NCBI GenBank assembly: GCA_937921485.1
Contig: CAKZSV010000037.1
Span: 1 to 52,560, forward strand
From: an uncultured bacterium
Lineage (GTDB): Bacteria; Spirochaetota; UBA4802; JAGODF01
Length of the DNA stretch: 52,560 nt
Direction of reading: 5' to 3'
In this document: positions 41,714 to 49,607 of the stretch, piece after piece
Numbering within the stretch: the stretch's first letter is position 1
How the letters are laid out: every line of letters begins with the position of its first letter
Program-made: the position numbers and the translations under genes
Notes under the pieces: generated by a model
What the model was told of the DNA's origin: nothing
Seen by the model: the letters and a program-made list of their open reading frames with translations, nothing else
Database searches by the model: none

Positions 41714-41741
41714 TTGACATGCTTTCGGCTTTTTGTAATCT
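41714..41741 (+). promoter_or_regulatory. Promoter of the exported methyltransferase gene
   Basis: TTGACA (41714-41719), a 16-bp spacer and TAATCT (41736-41741) precede the start at 41797 by 55 bp, just after the chorismate mutase stop. Confidence 0.5.
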
Positions 41742-41796
41742 GTTGCCGCCTTTTTGAGAAATAACATCCTGACTAAACCTTTTGGAGAACTTCACA

Positions 41797-42342
41797 ATGC
41801 GAAAAATCTATGTTCTATCCCTCGGTCTTTTTCTTATTTCAGGTCTCGGCTATTGCCGCAACGCCGAAGATGACCGCACACCAGACGTGGTCTGGGTGCC
41901 CACACCACAGGAAGTCGTCGACAAAATGCTCGAAATGGCACGCGTAAAAACGGGCGATGTGGTGTACGACCTCGGCTGCGGTGACGGAAGGATTGTGGTG
42001 ACTGCGGCTAAGCGTTTTGGAGTGAAAGCATACGGATTCGACATTGATCCTCAGCGCATAAAAGATTCGCTTGAGAATGTCGAGAAAAACGGCGTGGGCC
42101 ATCTCGTGACCATTCAGCGGAAGGATATCTTCACCATAGACCTCACCCCCGCAAATGTCATCACCCTCTATCTTTTGCCGAGCCTCAACGTGAAACTCAT
42201 TCCACAGCTAAAAAAATTGCCTCCCGGCTGCAGAATTGTATCGCACGATTTCGACATGGCGGGCGTTCGCCCGAAGCAGGTCGTGGAGCTTGGAAGTCAT
42301 ACAATTTATTTGTGGGAAACGCCGCTTCAGTTTGAGAAGTAG
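41797..42342 (+). CDS. Exported class I SAM-dependent methyltransferase-like protein
   Basis: A 181-residue protein with a hydrophobic N-terminus (IYVLSLGLFLISGLGYC; either a signal peptide or a lipobox with Cys at about 20). The rest is a small Rossmann methyltransferase: WVPTPQEVVDKMLEMA, motif I VVYDLGCGDGRIVVTAAK, motif II GFDIDPQRIKDSLEN, KDIFTIDLTPANVITLYLLP, then strands to the end. SAM is normally cytoplasmic, so an exported methyltransferase is unusual; relatives with a leader are common in environmental bacteria, but their substrate is not known. The start at 41797 is chosen because GGAG lies 9 bp upstream. Confidence 0.82.
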   Translation: MRKIYVLSLGLFLISGLGYCRNAEDDRTPDVVWVPTPQEVVDKMLEMARVKTGDVVYDLGCGDGRIVVTAAKRFGVKAYGFDIDPQRIKDSLENVEKNGVGHLVTIQRKDIFTIDLTPANVITLYLLPSLNVKLIPQLKKLPPGCRIVSHDFDMAGVRPKQVVELGSHTIYLWETPLQFEK

Positions 42343-42372
42343 TGCTCATTAAAATTTTAATTGAGAAATTTC

Positions 42373-42402
42373 AAAGCAGCTTCCTCGGAAGCTGCTTTTT
42401 TT
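42373..42402 (+). terminator. Rho-independent terminator of the methyltransferase gene
   Basis: AAAGCAGCTTCC and GGAAGCTGCTTT form a 12-bp stem with a very short TC loop (42373-42398), followed by seven Ts on the plus strand. It lies between convergent genes; the minus-strand T tract is weak. Confidence 0.85.
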
Positions 42403-42414
42403 ATGCAGTATACA

Positions 42415-42966
42415 TCAATATCCGCCCTGATCTTTTTTCGGCTTCAGAAGCCTCTTCGGTGGCGTGCTCGAATCAACTTTTCCGATGTAGATTCGCGGAA
42501 AAACTTTTATCATCATAAAACAGTCTAAGACGCGTTTGAAGGTATTGACGTTTTTACGCTCTATCGATAGTTCACCATAATCATTGAAAAGAATTTCTCC
42601 TTCTTTTCGATTTTTCTCGAATGAAAAATCTTTGAATTCCGAAATAAAAGTTACAACAAATTCCTGTTGAAGGTTGTAAATTTTATTTTCTGTTATTTTA
42701 ATGTCAAAAATTTTTTTAAACAGCATGATACGCATCTCAACAGGATATCGAAATGACATGGAGAGCAGCACGAGTACCATTTCTGATTGCATATTTAACT
42801 TCGTTTTCAATTCAGAAATTGTTTCATCCGTCAGAATGGATCGCGAAAAATCGACGGAATCTAAGAAACAAATATGATTCTGGATATCGGGATCAGAGAG
42901 AATATTTTTGCTTTCACACCGACTTCGCAACATCGCAAGTGCCCCGGGACTTATATATTTTTCCAT
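42415..42966 (-). CDS. Helical protein of unknown function next to HPr
   Basis: A 183-residue protein with no signal peptide or membrane segment that I can assign to a family. The N-terminal part is helical (ISPGALAMLRSRCESKN, TISELKTKLNMQSEMVLVLLSM); the middle (FRYPVEMRIMLFKKIFDIKI) and the basic C-terminus (PPKRLLKPKKDQ) are typical of a cytoplasmic binding protein. It has a GGAGG site and starts 25 bp after the HPr stop on the same strand, so the two probably share a transcript. AT-rich composition sets it apart from the genes to its left. Confidence 0.55.
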   Translation of the reverse strand: MEKYISPGALAMLRSRCESKNILSDPDIQNHICFLDSVDFSRSILTDETISELKTKLNMQSEMVLVLLSMSFRYPVEMRIMLFKKIFDIKITENKIYNLQQEFVVTFISEFKDFSFEKNRKEGEILFNDYGELSIERKNVNTFKRVLDCFMMIKVFPRIYIGKVDSSTPPKRLLKPKKDQGGY

Positions 42967-42991
42967 GTGGATTCCTCCTCACGAAAATTTA

Positions 42992-43252
42992 TCAATCATT
43001 AAAATCATTTTCGATGAATCTCGCCAGTTCATCGAGTTCCCCCGCGTACTTGTTTTCGGCATGAAGCACGATTACATCGCCTTTCTGCAAACAAAGCCCC
43101 AATATCGACATGATTGACGGACCATCGATCATCATTCCCTTAGCTTCAAGGACGATTGGTATGCCGATTTTTTTAATTTTTTTAAAAAAAGATGTTGCTG
43201 GTTTCGCATGAATCCCGACATTTGAATTTATGATCACTGATTTTGATAGCAT
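42992..43252 (-). CDS. ptsH: HPr-family phosphocarrier protein
   Basis: An 86-residue HPr. The start at 43252 is chosen because GGAGG is 7 bp upstream; a second ATG at 43258 is too close to that site. With this start the active-site His is exactly residue 15 (VGIHAKPATSF) and the regulatory Ser residue 46 (DGPSIMSILGL), as in standard HPr. Residue 17 is Lys where HPr normally has Arg, which helps phosphoryl transfer. The rest (KGDVIVLHAENKYAGELDELARFI) is normal. No enzyme I, EII or HPr kinase is nearby, so it is probably a regulatory HPr. Confidence 0.93.
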   Translation of the reverse strand: MLSKSVIINSNVGIHAKPATSFFKKIKKIGIPIVLEAKGMMIDGPSIMSILGLCLQKGDVIVLHAENKYAGELDELARFIENDFND

Positions 43253-43597
43253 TATCATGCCTCCATCTCCAATAATTATGATTAAATTTATAAAATTTTG
43301 TAAGATTTGTCATTAATTTTTTTAATTAAAAGCACTATTTTTTATAATAAATTGAATAATTTTTATGAAAATATTTTATTTTGCTCATTTTTTTCATAAT
43401 TATGTAAAAAATACTTGATTTCTCCGTAACTTATTGCAAATTTTGTTTCATACTTTTTGGAGGCAAAATATGTCATCTATGTGACTTACAATGATAAAAA
43501 TTTGATAATTTCAAAAATGAGGCGATTTTCCTTATCATTCACCGATATGATTATTATAATAAGTTTTTAATATTTATTGAAAAGAATAAAAATATTT
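43253..43597. other. AT-rich divergent intergenic region
   Basis: About 340 bp of strongly AT-rich sequence between the divergent HPr gene and the next plus-strand gene. It must hold both promoters; on the minus strand ATGACA and TATAAA are 15 bp apart, slightly short. On the plus strand, a strong site GGAGGCAAAAT precedes a four-codon ORF (MSSM, stop) near 43470. I see no longer ORF, RNA gene or repeat. Confidence 0.5.
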
Positions 43598-44740
43598 ATG
43601 AAAAAAGAAAAAAAAGAAATATTTGAAGCGCAAAATATCTTTGGCCTTAACGATGATTTCATTCGCGGCTATCTTAAAAATCTTTCCTCCTATGATGATA
43701 CCATCAGCAGGGAAGAGTTCTTTACTATTTTAAAAATTTTAGGGCTTGCGCATCATCAAACGGCGATACTTGCCGCAATGGGGAAAAATTATAATTCTTT
43801 CGACCAACTGAAAAAAAAGGTCAAAAAAGCTCAGGAATCTTCCGCAAGAGAAAAAAACAAAGCTAGGGCTGAATCAATAAAAGAAACACAGGAGGAAGAT
43901 GGCGATAACGAAGACATCACTCTCGACATCGGCGAAGCCTATTCGTTCAAAAACATTCTTCGCGGATTGGCAATGGAAGCACTTCGTTCTTCGATTCAAA
44001 AACATCTCATCAAAGCTTTCGAAAAAGTTCCAAGCGAGGTAATTTGCATCTGGATATACAGCAAAAAGAGAATCCCCTATGAAACATCAGAAACAAAAGA
44101 TATATTCGTGCAGCAATGCGTGCTCATAGATGGGACCATGCTCAACTTTGACGAAAAATCACTTTCTCCAAAATTTGTATCATATCGCGACGATATTAGA
44201 AAATTCCACAAACACCAGACATCGCTGATTTCATTCCCGCTTTCCAAAAATACCATCGTCAGAAGAACAGGATGCGATATCATTAAACATCCTTTTAAGC
44301 GATTCAAAGATCACCGCAATGCCGATTACATGCAAAAAGGGAAAATGCACAGCCTCATGAGGGTTCCACTGGTCTGCGACGATCACATTTCAGATGTTAA
44401 CGAATATCGCCGGTACTTTTTTATTTCATTCGAAAATAAGCTTAATCCTGAACGCACCGCCATTCTGGAAACTGATGACGCCATGCAGTCGGTAAATTTC
44501 TTTACAGCAGAAGATGAAAAAATCGCGCTCGAACTGAGGAAAGAACTTTTTTTGGAAATCTTCCCCTGGCTCGTCATCGCATTCCACGATGATGTCCCGA
44601 TGAAAAAATATATCGAACTTTTCGGAAAATCTCAAAAGATAGAGGAAGATATTCCGCTGGAAATGAGGATCGTTTCTCCGCATCCTGATAATATCGGGAA
44701 TCTGGAAAGCAATGATCACAACACCACTTCTCCTGAATGA
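43598..44740 (+). CDS. Protein of unknown function with possible GAF-like domain
   Basis: A 380-residue cytoplasmic protein. The ATG at 43598 is preferred; the frame opens seven codons earlier with TTG. The first 110 residues are helical and charged (DDFIRGYLKNLSSYDD, FDQLKKKVKKAQESSAREKN). From about 140 on, a mixed alpha/beta section (VPSEVICIWIYSKKRIPYE, LISFPLSKNTIVRRTG, MRVPLVCDDHISDVN, FFISFENKLNP) has the order of a GAF domain, though no family signature is visible. The C-terminus (PHPDNIGNLESNDHN) is polar. It converges on the beta-propeller gene and overlaps its end by 25 bp. It might be a sensor linked to the five-gene operon; this is only proximity. Confidence 0.55.
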   Translation: MKKEKKEIFEAQNIFGLNDDFIRGYLKNLSSYDDTISREEFFTILKILGLAHHQTAILAAMGKNYNSFDQLKKKVKKAQESSAREKNKARAESIKETQEEDGDNEDITLDIGEAYSFKNILRGLAMEALRSSIQKHLIKAFEKVPSEVICIWIYSKKRIPYETSETKDIFVQQCVLIDGTMLNFDEKSLSPKFVSYRDDIRKFHKHQTSLISFPLSKNTIVRRTGCDIIKHPFKRFKDHRNADYMQKGKMHSLMRVPLVCDDHISDVNEYRRYFFISFENKLNPERTAILETDDAMQSVNFFTAEDEKIALELRKELFLEIFPWLVIAFHDDVPMKKYIELFGKSQKIEEDIPLEMRIVSPHPDNIGNLESNDHNTTSPE

Positions 44741-46845
44741 AGAAATGTCATTCGGCTGCGCGCAACCGGTTCATCGCAATAATGAAGGTGCTTATTCCCC
44801 TTCCCGCTTGATGTGCATGATTCCCACATTTCAATGAATTTATCAAAGTCATTTGACTCAATGCGATCAGCCAGAAAATCAACTTTATAATACTTTATTC
44901 CTTCCTCATAGTATCTTCGCGCCAGTTTCTTTTGCCACTGTCCTTGATTATCCTTGCTGCAATCATAGCGCCACAGTCCTGAAGGCGTTGCAAGATACAC
45001 GCGCAAGTCTTCCCCGCTTTCAATAATATCCATACCGGTGACATTTTCCGGAACACTGAATGCGAGGATATGCTGGAATGCCCAAGGCGATGATGCACCG
45101 CCATTCTGCTTCAGCATGAGTACCGCACCGCGGTTTTCTCCCCACGCTAAACAATAGTTTCGCCGAAGGGCAAGTCCCCAGACATCAAAATCAAGCACGT
45201 GTTCGAACAAACTGGATTTACCACCGCCAGTCGTTTGCACAGCATTTTTTTCATCGCAATCGATTTTTACTACATCCGCCAGGTATACAATTTCGGTATG
45301 AGAGCCTGTCTTCACTCTCTTCTTTTTTTGCTTGATGGGCGAAGCAGATGGGTGAATGGAAGAAGGAAAGCGCATCACGCGATTCGAACCTGCAACATAC
45401 CATTCGTCGCCGGTGTAGAGGGCTGCGCTCAGATATGCCACCCCTGGCAGTTCGTCAAGCGAAAGTGACGTGACAACCACCCATACTCCATTGTTCTCGG
45501 TATATACGATGACTCGATTCAGATAGCAAAAAGAAATGAAATCGCCGAAAACCGCAACACTTACGTAATCAATTTTCTCAGGTAAAAAGGTGCCAACAAA
45601 CTCCCCTTCGTGATCTGCAAGAACAATGCGATTTTTTATATTCAAAACACAGTACTTTTCTCCTGAAGCCACCACTTCCGGAATACATTCATCAAATTGA
45701 TAATGATGTATTTCCCTTGTTTGAATCCCATCCTCAATGGAAAATCGCAGTCTGCGGCTGTTTTCTGAAATGATGCTGAAGCGTTCATCAACATAGACGC
45801 TCCTCTTCAAGAAATGTGCGGACGTGATTTCGATGTCGTTCTGAGTATACTCATCGCACAGTGGTACGATATGGCCATTCGAAAGCACGGCGTGCATGTC
45901 GTTTGTTACGTAGACAACCGAACCGGGAGCATGATACTCTCTCACGCATGTGCATGCGCTATTTTTAAATTCATACGACCGGCAGACATAATTGCTGCAA
46001 AGTGCGATGCATTTTTCTTTTGCAAAAAACCGAATGTTTCGTATCAGAGTAGCTTCTTTCTCTGTTTTACCACATTCAATAATTTTTCCTTTGTCAATGT
46101 CGTACAATGCCCACGATATGCTTTCTTCATCCGGGAAGATTATTCTGCAGATATTTTTTTCTTCTTTTTTCCAATCAAAATTTTGCAAATTTGAAATTGG
46201 AAGATTTTGATGATCGATTTCTTTCTTTAAAAAATTATCGATTCTTAAATACCACATTTGATATAAAGCTAAAGCAATTATTTCATTCTGATGGATAATT
46301 CCAGCTTGAAGAGGCATTGGAAGGCTATGTTCCTTTTCAAGTATCAATTTGTTCGATTTTCTTTTGAAAATAATAATCTCCCTCGAGGCAAGCACCACGA
46401 TTCGCTGTGTATCAACCCAGAGATCGAGTATCCATCGCGTGTTAGAAAATTTGCGGGGCAGCTTTTTTATCGTAAACTGCATTTTGCCGCTGCCATATTC
46501 TTTATAATTCAGTATTCCTTTCACAAGCATTCCATCTTTTGCGATATAAAACAGCTCCTGGCCATCTGTGGCAATTCGCGAAATCGGCGTCAAAGGCAGT
46601 TCAGATATATCATACGGGTAATATCGCCCATCATTGCACTTTTTAAAGGTTTTCACGGAATATCTTGAAAAAAGAAATACAAAACCTTCCATTTCTGTCA
46701 CATGCTGAATTAATATTTTTTCATCGTATGAGAATACGGGTTTTGACTCGTCAACTTTCACAATATCACGAATTATTGTATCATCGGCGCTAATCAAATT
46801 GAGCGAAGTTTCTTCACAAAGTTTTATTAATTCATTTTTTTTCAT
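44716..46845 (-). CDS. Predicted beta-propeller protein of the MoxR-VWA operon
   Basis: A 709-residue protein made almost wholly of short beta-strands with turns, with repeated blocks such as LILIQHVTEMEGFVFLFSR-like strands, SRIATDGQELFYIAKDGML, VVASGEKYCVLNIKNRIVLA, VAVFGDFISFCYLNRVIVY and ALYTGDEWYVAGSNRVMRF. The recurring pattern (hydrophobic strand, D/N-G turn, strand ending in Arg-hydrophobic) fits six to eight propeller blades. No catalytic motif or signal peptide is seen. A short helical C-terminus (LARRYYEEGIKYYKVDFLADRI) may dock a partner. ATG at 46845 has GGAG eight bases upstream. It is the last gene of the MoxR operon and would be the bpX-type subunit of a ternary system. Confidence 0.6.
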   Translation of the reverse strand: MKKNELIKLCEETSLNLISADDTIIRDIVKVDESKPVFSYDEKILIQHVTEMEGFVFLFSRYSVKTFKKCNDGRYYPYDISELPLTPISRIATDGQELFYIAKDGMLVKGILNYKEYGSGKMQFTIKKLPRKFSNTRWILDLWVDTQRIVVLASREIIIFKRKSNKLILEKEHSLPMPLQAGIIHQNEIIALALYQMWYLRIDNFLKKEIDHQNLPISNLQNFDWKKEEKNICRIIFPDEESISWALYDIDKGKIIECGKTEKEATLIRNIRFFAKEKCIALCSNYVCRSYEFKNSACTCVREYHAPGSVVYVTNDMHAVLSNGHIVPLCDEYTQNDIEITSAHFLKRSVYVDERFSIISENSRRLRFSIEDGIQTREIHHYQFDECIPEVVASGEKYCVLNIKNRIVLADHEGEFVGTFLPEKIDYVSVAVFGDFISFCYLNRVIVYTENNGVWVVVTSLSLDELPGVAYLSAALYTGDEWYVAGSNRVMRFPSSIHPSASPIKQKKKRVKTGSHTEIVYLADVVKIDCDEKNAVQTTGGGKSSLFEHVLDFDVWGLALRRNYCLAWGENRGAVLMLKQNGGASSPWAFQHILAFSVPENVTGMDIIESGEDLRVYLATPSGLWRYDCSKDNQGQWQKKLARRYYEEGIKYYKVDFLADRIESNDFDKFIEMWESCTSSGKGNKHLHYCDEPVARSRMTFLHSGEVVL

Positions 46846-46861
46846 GGTGTTCACTCCATTT

Positions 46862-47869
46862 TCATTTTAGTATTGCTTCAATGCGATTAATTATTATTTT
46901 AGTTTCTTCACTTCCCAGTTGTTTCTTTAATAGCTGTACATACGAAATGATTTTGTCGTACTTTTTTGATATCCTTTGTTCAAATTCTTTATTAATCCTT
47001 TCAACTTCGTTTTCATCGAAAAGATTCAGTTGAGTAAATTTATTTTGTTCGAGTTCTTTCACTTTTTTTTGTATGAATTGATTTGAATTCATTATATCTC
47101 TTAAACGCTTCCTCAATCGTTCTACTTCATCGCAATGCGTTTTTTCTTCTGCTTCACCCAAAATATACGCTTCTATTGCTTGTGATGCAATCAATAATAT
47201 GTTCAATTCTTGAATCTGATGAGGGCTACAAGGTTTTGATGCCTTTATCATTTCTACGCTTTTCATGACATTCGTGATATTTTGTTTTTTTTCTTCATAT
47301 CGTTTCCGGACATTTTCATCTTCAGTTCCTGCATATCTGTCTTCGTGTATGCAAAAGTAAATCTTGCGAATGATGCGCGCAGCCTCAGCTTCGCGGATAA
47401 TTATCTGTTTAATTTCTTCATGATCGATATTTCCTCGGCTTAGCTCTATCCCTGTAGAATCATCATCCAAATTATTTTCTTTTTCTTCATTTTCATAATC
47501 TTTCAATTGTTCATTTATTTCTTTTTTTAATTTATTAATTTCTTTCCGATGTTTTTTATCTATCATACTGATTATTTCAGCAGAGCTTTTACGATTCTCA
47601 GATTTTTTTATTTCATCAGAAATGCTTTTATATATCTTTTTGATAATTTTCAATCGCTCGATAGTAGTGACTTTTTTCCCAAAAAGGGTTGCATATCTGA
47701 AACTATTTTTTTTCAGTTTATCTTCCAGATCGTAGTATCGGAGCATCCCTGCCTCGAGATTTTTTGCTTCCCGCGCTATTTTTCCTTTTAAATCATCGAT
47801 TTGATTGATTTCGCATTCAAAACCTTTACTCTTTTCCAGTTCTGCAACCGGCATCACTATATGTTCCAT
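46862..47869 (-). CDS. Coiled-coil protein of the MoxR-VWA operon
   Basis: A 335-residue, highly charged protein. Heptad-like helices run over most of its length: LKGKIAREAKNLEAGML, ERLKIIKKIYKSISDEIKK, RKEINKLKKEINEQLKDYENE, and RLRKRLRDIMNSNQFIQKK, KEFEQRISKKYDKIISYVQLL. There are acidic linkers (ENEEKENNLDDDSTG) between them. It has no membrane segment or known domain. The GGAGGAG site and close spacing (19 bp from the upstream gene, 16 bp to the next) make it an operon member. A scaffold or adapter between the ATPase and the propeller is plausible but not shown. Confidence 0.55.
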   Translation of the reverse strand: MEHIVMPVAELEKSKGFECEINQIDDLKGKIAREAKNLEAGMLRYYDLEDKLKKNSFRYATLFGKKVTTIERLKIIKKIYKSISDEIKKSENRKSSAEIISMIDKKHRKEINKLKKEINEQLKDYENEEKENNLDDDSTGIELSRGNIDHEEIKQIIIREAEAARIIRKIYFCIHEDRYAGTEDENVRKRYEEKKQNITNVMKSVEMIKASKPCSPHQIQELNILLIASQAIEAYILGEAEEKTHCDEVERLRKRLRDIMNSNQFIQKKVKELEQNKFTQLNLFDENEVERINKEFEQRISKKYDKIISYVQLLKKQLGSEETKIIINRIEAILK

Positions 47870-47888
47870 ATTTCTCCTCCATTACTAT

Positions 47889-49607
47889 TTAATTATTAAA
47901 ATTATTCATAAAATTACTAGTTTGATTTTCAATGACATCATTAAATACTTTTATATTAAAATCTGTAATTACGTTGTTTTTGTTGGGCAAAATTTTCATT
48001 AACCTGTTTATAATTTTAATTTTTATATTTTTCATCAAACTAGTGATATCATCCTTATGATATCTATGAAGGTTCTCGATTGCCCATATGCAGTGCTTAT
48101 ATTCCCGTTTATAATAGCTTTCCCAATTTTCATCATTTCTCAGAAGCCTTTGATAGTGTACAAATTCCGCGAACCCGCATTCACCGACTCCTTCAACAAT
48201 ATATGCCGCGTTTCGCAAGTAATCGAATATCTCACACATCGCATTCGCATATTCCTCAGCCAAAAATTTCAAAATTATTTGAAGATTCAAAAGCATCGAA
48301 TCGAGTAAAGATTTTTCATCTTGTACGTCATCGTTTATTGCAAGAATGCTGATTATACATAGTGTTACTATTGGAAAGTTATGAAACTGAAAGCAGTTAT
48401 CGTACACCGTTGCTAACAAAATAGCAATTTTAATATTCTGTTCAGGCAAACTAAAATTATATTCCCCCCGTTCACAGCTTTCAATTACAGAAAGTACGGC
48501 ATTCAGGTTATCCCATACATCCCTCAGAGAATTAAGAATATCATATTGCTGCGTAAAATATTTCAAAGCATTTTCGTGTTCAACGTATGGCGTGTTATTG
48601 ATTTTTACTTTCTTGGTATGGTAAAATTCAATATTCATGGCATACATATTGAATAAATCGCGTATTGCGGGGCTATCAGCATCAATCGAAATCTCTTCTA
48701 TGTCCAATAAGCGTACGACCATTTTCGCCAGAGCATATTCCAGTTTTTCGAGATTACTTCCGAAATAGAAGGAGTAATGGCTGCTTTCAAAATATTTATT
48801 TTTTAAAACTCTTCTTAATGTCTTAAAGCGTAAAATAGATTGTTTTCGACCGAACGAATTAGAATTAGAAAGGCATGTAACTGCATATAAGTGAAAGTTC
48901 GAAATAAATTCATCGACGACAGTAATAGTTTTTGCTGCATCGAGTTCTTTTACAACTCCAAAGAGGAATTCTGCCGGAAAAACTGGTTTTTCATACTGGT
49001 CATTAATTCTATAAAAATATTTATCTCTCCTCGGATCAAGTTTTATAAATCGTAAAATGATTTCGTCGCTGCGAATTTCTATTTTCTTGTTATTTAGATT
49101 GATGGCATCTCTCCTGTATATTTCATACAACTCACCGAATGAATACATCGACAATAAGCCAAATATATCTTCGAGAAAAACCACTATCTTGCCGTATAAA
49201 TCAGTATCCAGATCAGCATTGGGATATAGGACTCTAATAACCATTTTCACATAACTTTCTATTCCCCAGGGATCAAAATCATCAGCAATTTTTTTCAACG
49301 TGTATTCAACTGTCAGGAGAAAAAGAAGGTGAAGATATAGCTCATACGTGACTTTCGCACTTAGCACACGCCGAAGCTTATATGAATATATATTCATTAC
49401 TTCGGTTTCAGAATAACTTTCGCCTGAAACGTACTCTATTAATTCTTCAATTTCATTATTTGAAAGTTCTCTATTATATTTTCTCAAAATTTCTTTTGAT
49501 TTGCGTATTTCAAGAGGATACACAATTTCTGATTCGATTTTTTCACGAATTTCGCTTCCTTCGTCCATAAGATTTTCAATTGAGTTGCGAAGCACTATTA
49601 AATTCAT
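47889..49607 (-). CDS. Large helical protein of the MoxR-VWA operon
   Basis: A 572-residue, predominantly helical and acidic protein without signal peptide (EEIEELIEYVSGESYSETEV-like N-terminal helix bundle, then LSAKVTYELYLHLLFLL, LEYALAKMVVRLLDIEEI, IKIAILLATVYDNCF, IILKFLAEEYANAMC). I find no catalytic motif and no known family. The start at 49607 is the ATG overlapping the VWA stop as ATGA, with GGAGG upstream in the VWA coding end, a sign of tight translational coupling and thus a probable physical complex. Confidence 0.55.
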   Translation of the reverse strand: MNLIVLRNSIENLMDEGSEIREKIESEIVYPLEIRKSKEILRKYNRELSNNEIEELIEYVSGESYSETEVMNIYSYKLRRVLSAKVTYELYLHLLFLLTVEYTLKKIADDFDPWGIESYVKMVIRVLYPNADLDTDLYGKIVVFLEDIFGLLSMYSFGELYEIYRRDAINLNNKKIEIRSDEIILRFIKLDPRRDKYFYRINDQYEKPVFPAEFLFGVVKELDAAKTITVVDEFISNFHLYAVTCLSNSNSFGRKQSILRFKTLRRVLKNKYFESSHYSFYFGSNLEKLEYALAKMVVRLLDIEEISIDADSPAIRDLFNMYAMNIEFYHTKKVKINNTPYVEHENALKYFTQQYDILNSLRDVWDNLNAVLSVIESCERGEYNFSLPEQNIKIAILLATVYDNCFQFHNFPIVTLCIISILAINDDVQDEKSLLDSMLLNLQIILKFLAEEYANAMCEIFDYLRNAAYIVEGVGECGFAEFVHYQRLLRNDENWESYYKREYKHCIWAIENLHRYHKDDITSLMKNIKIKIINRLMKILPNKNNVITDFNIKVFNDVIENQTSNFMNNFNN

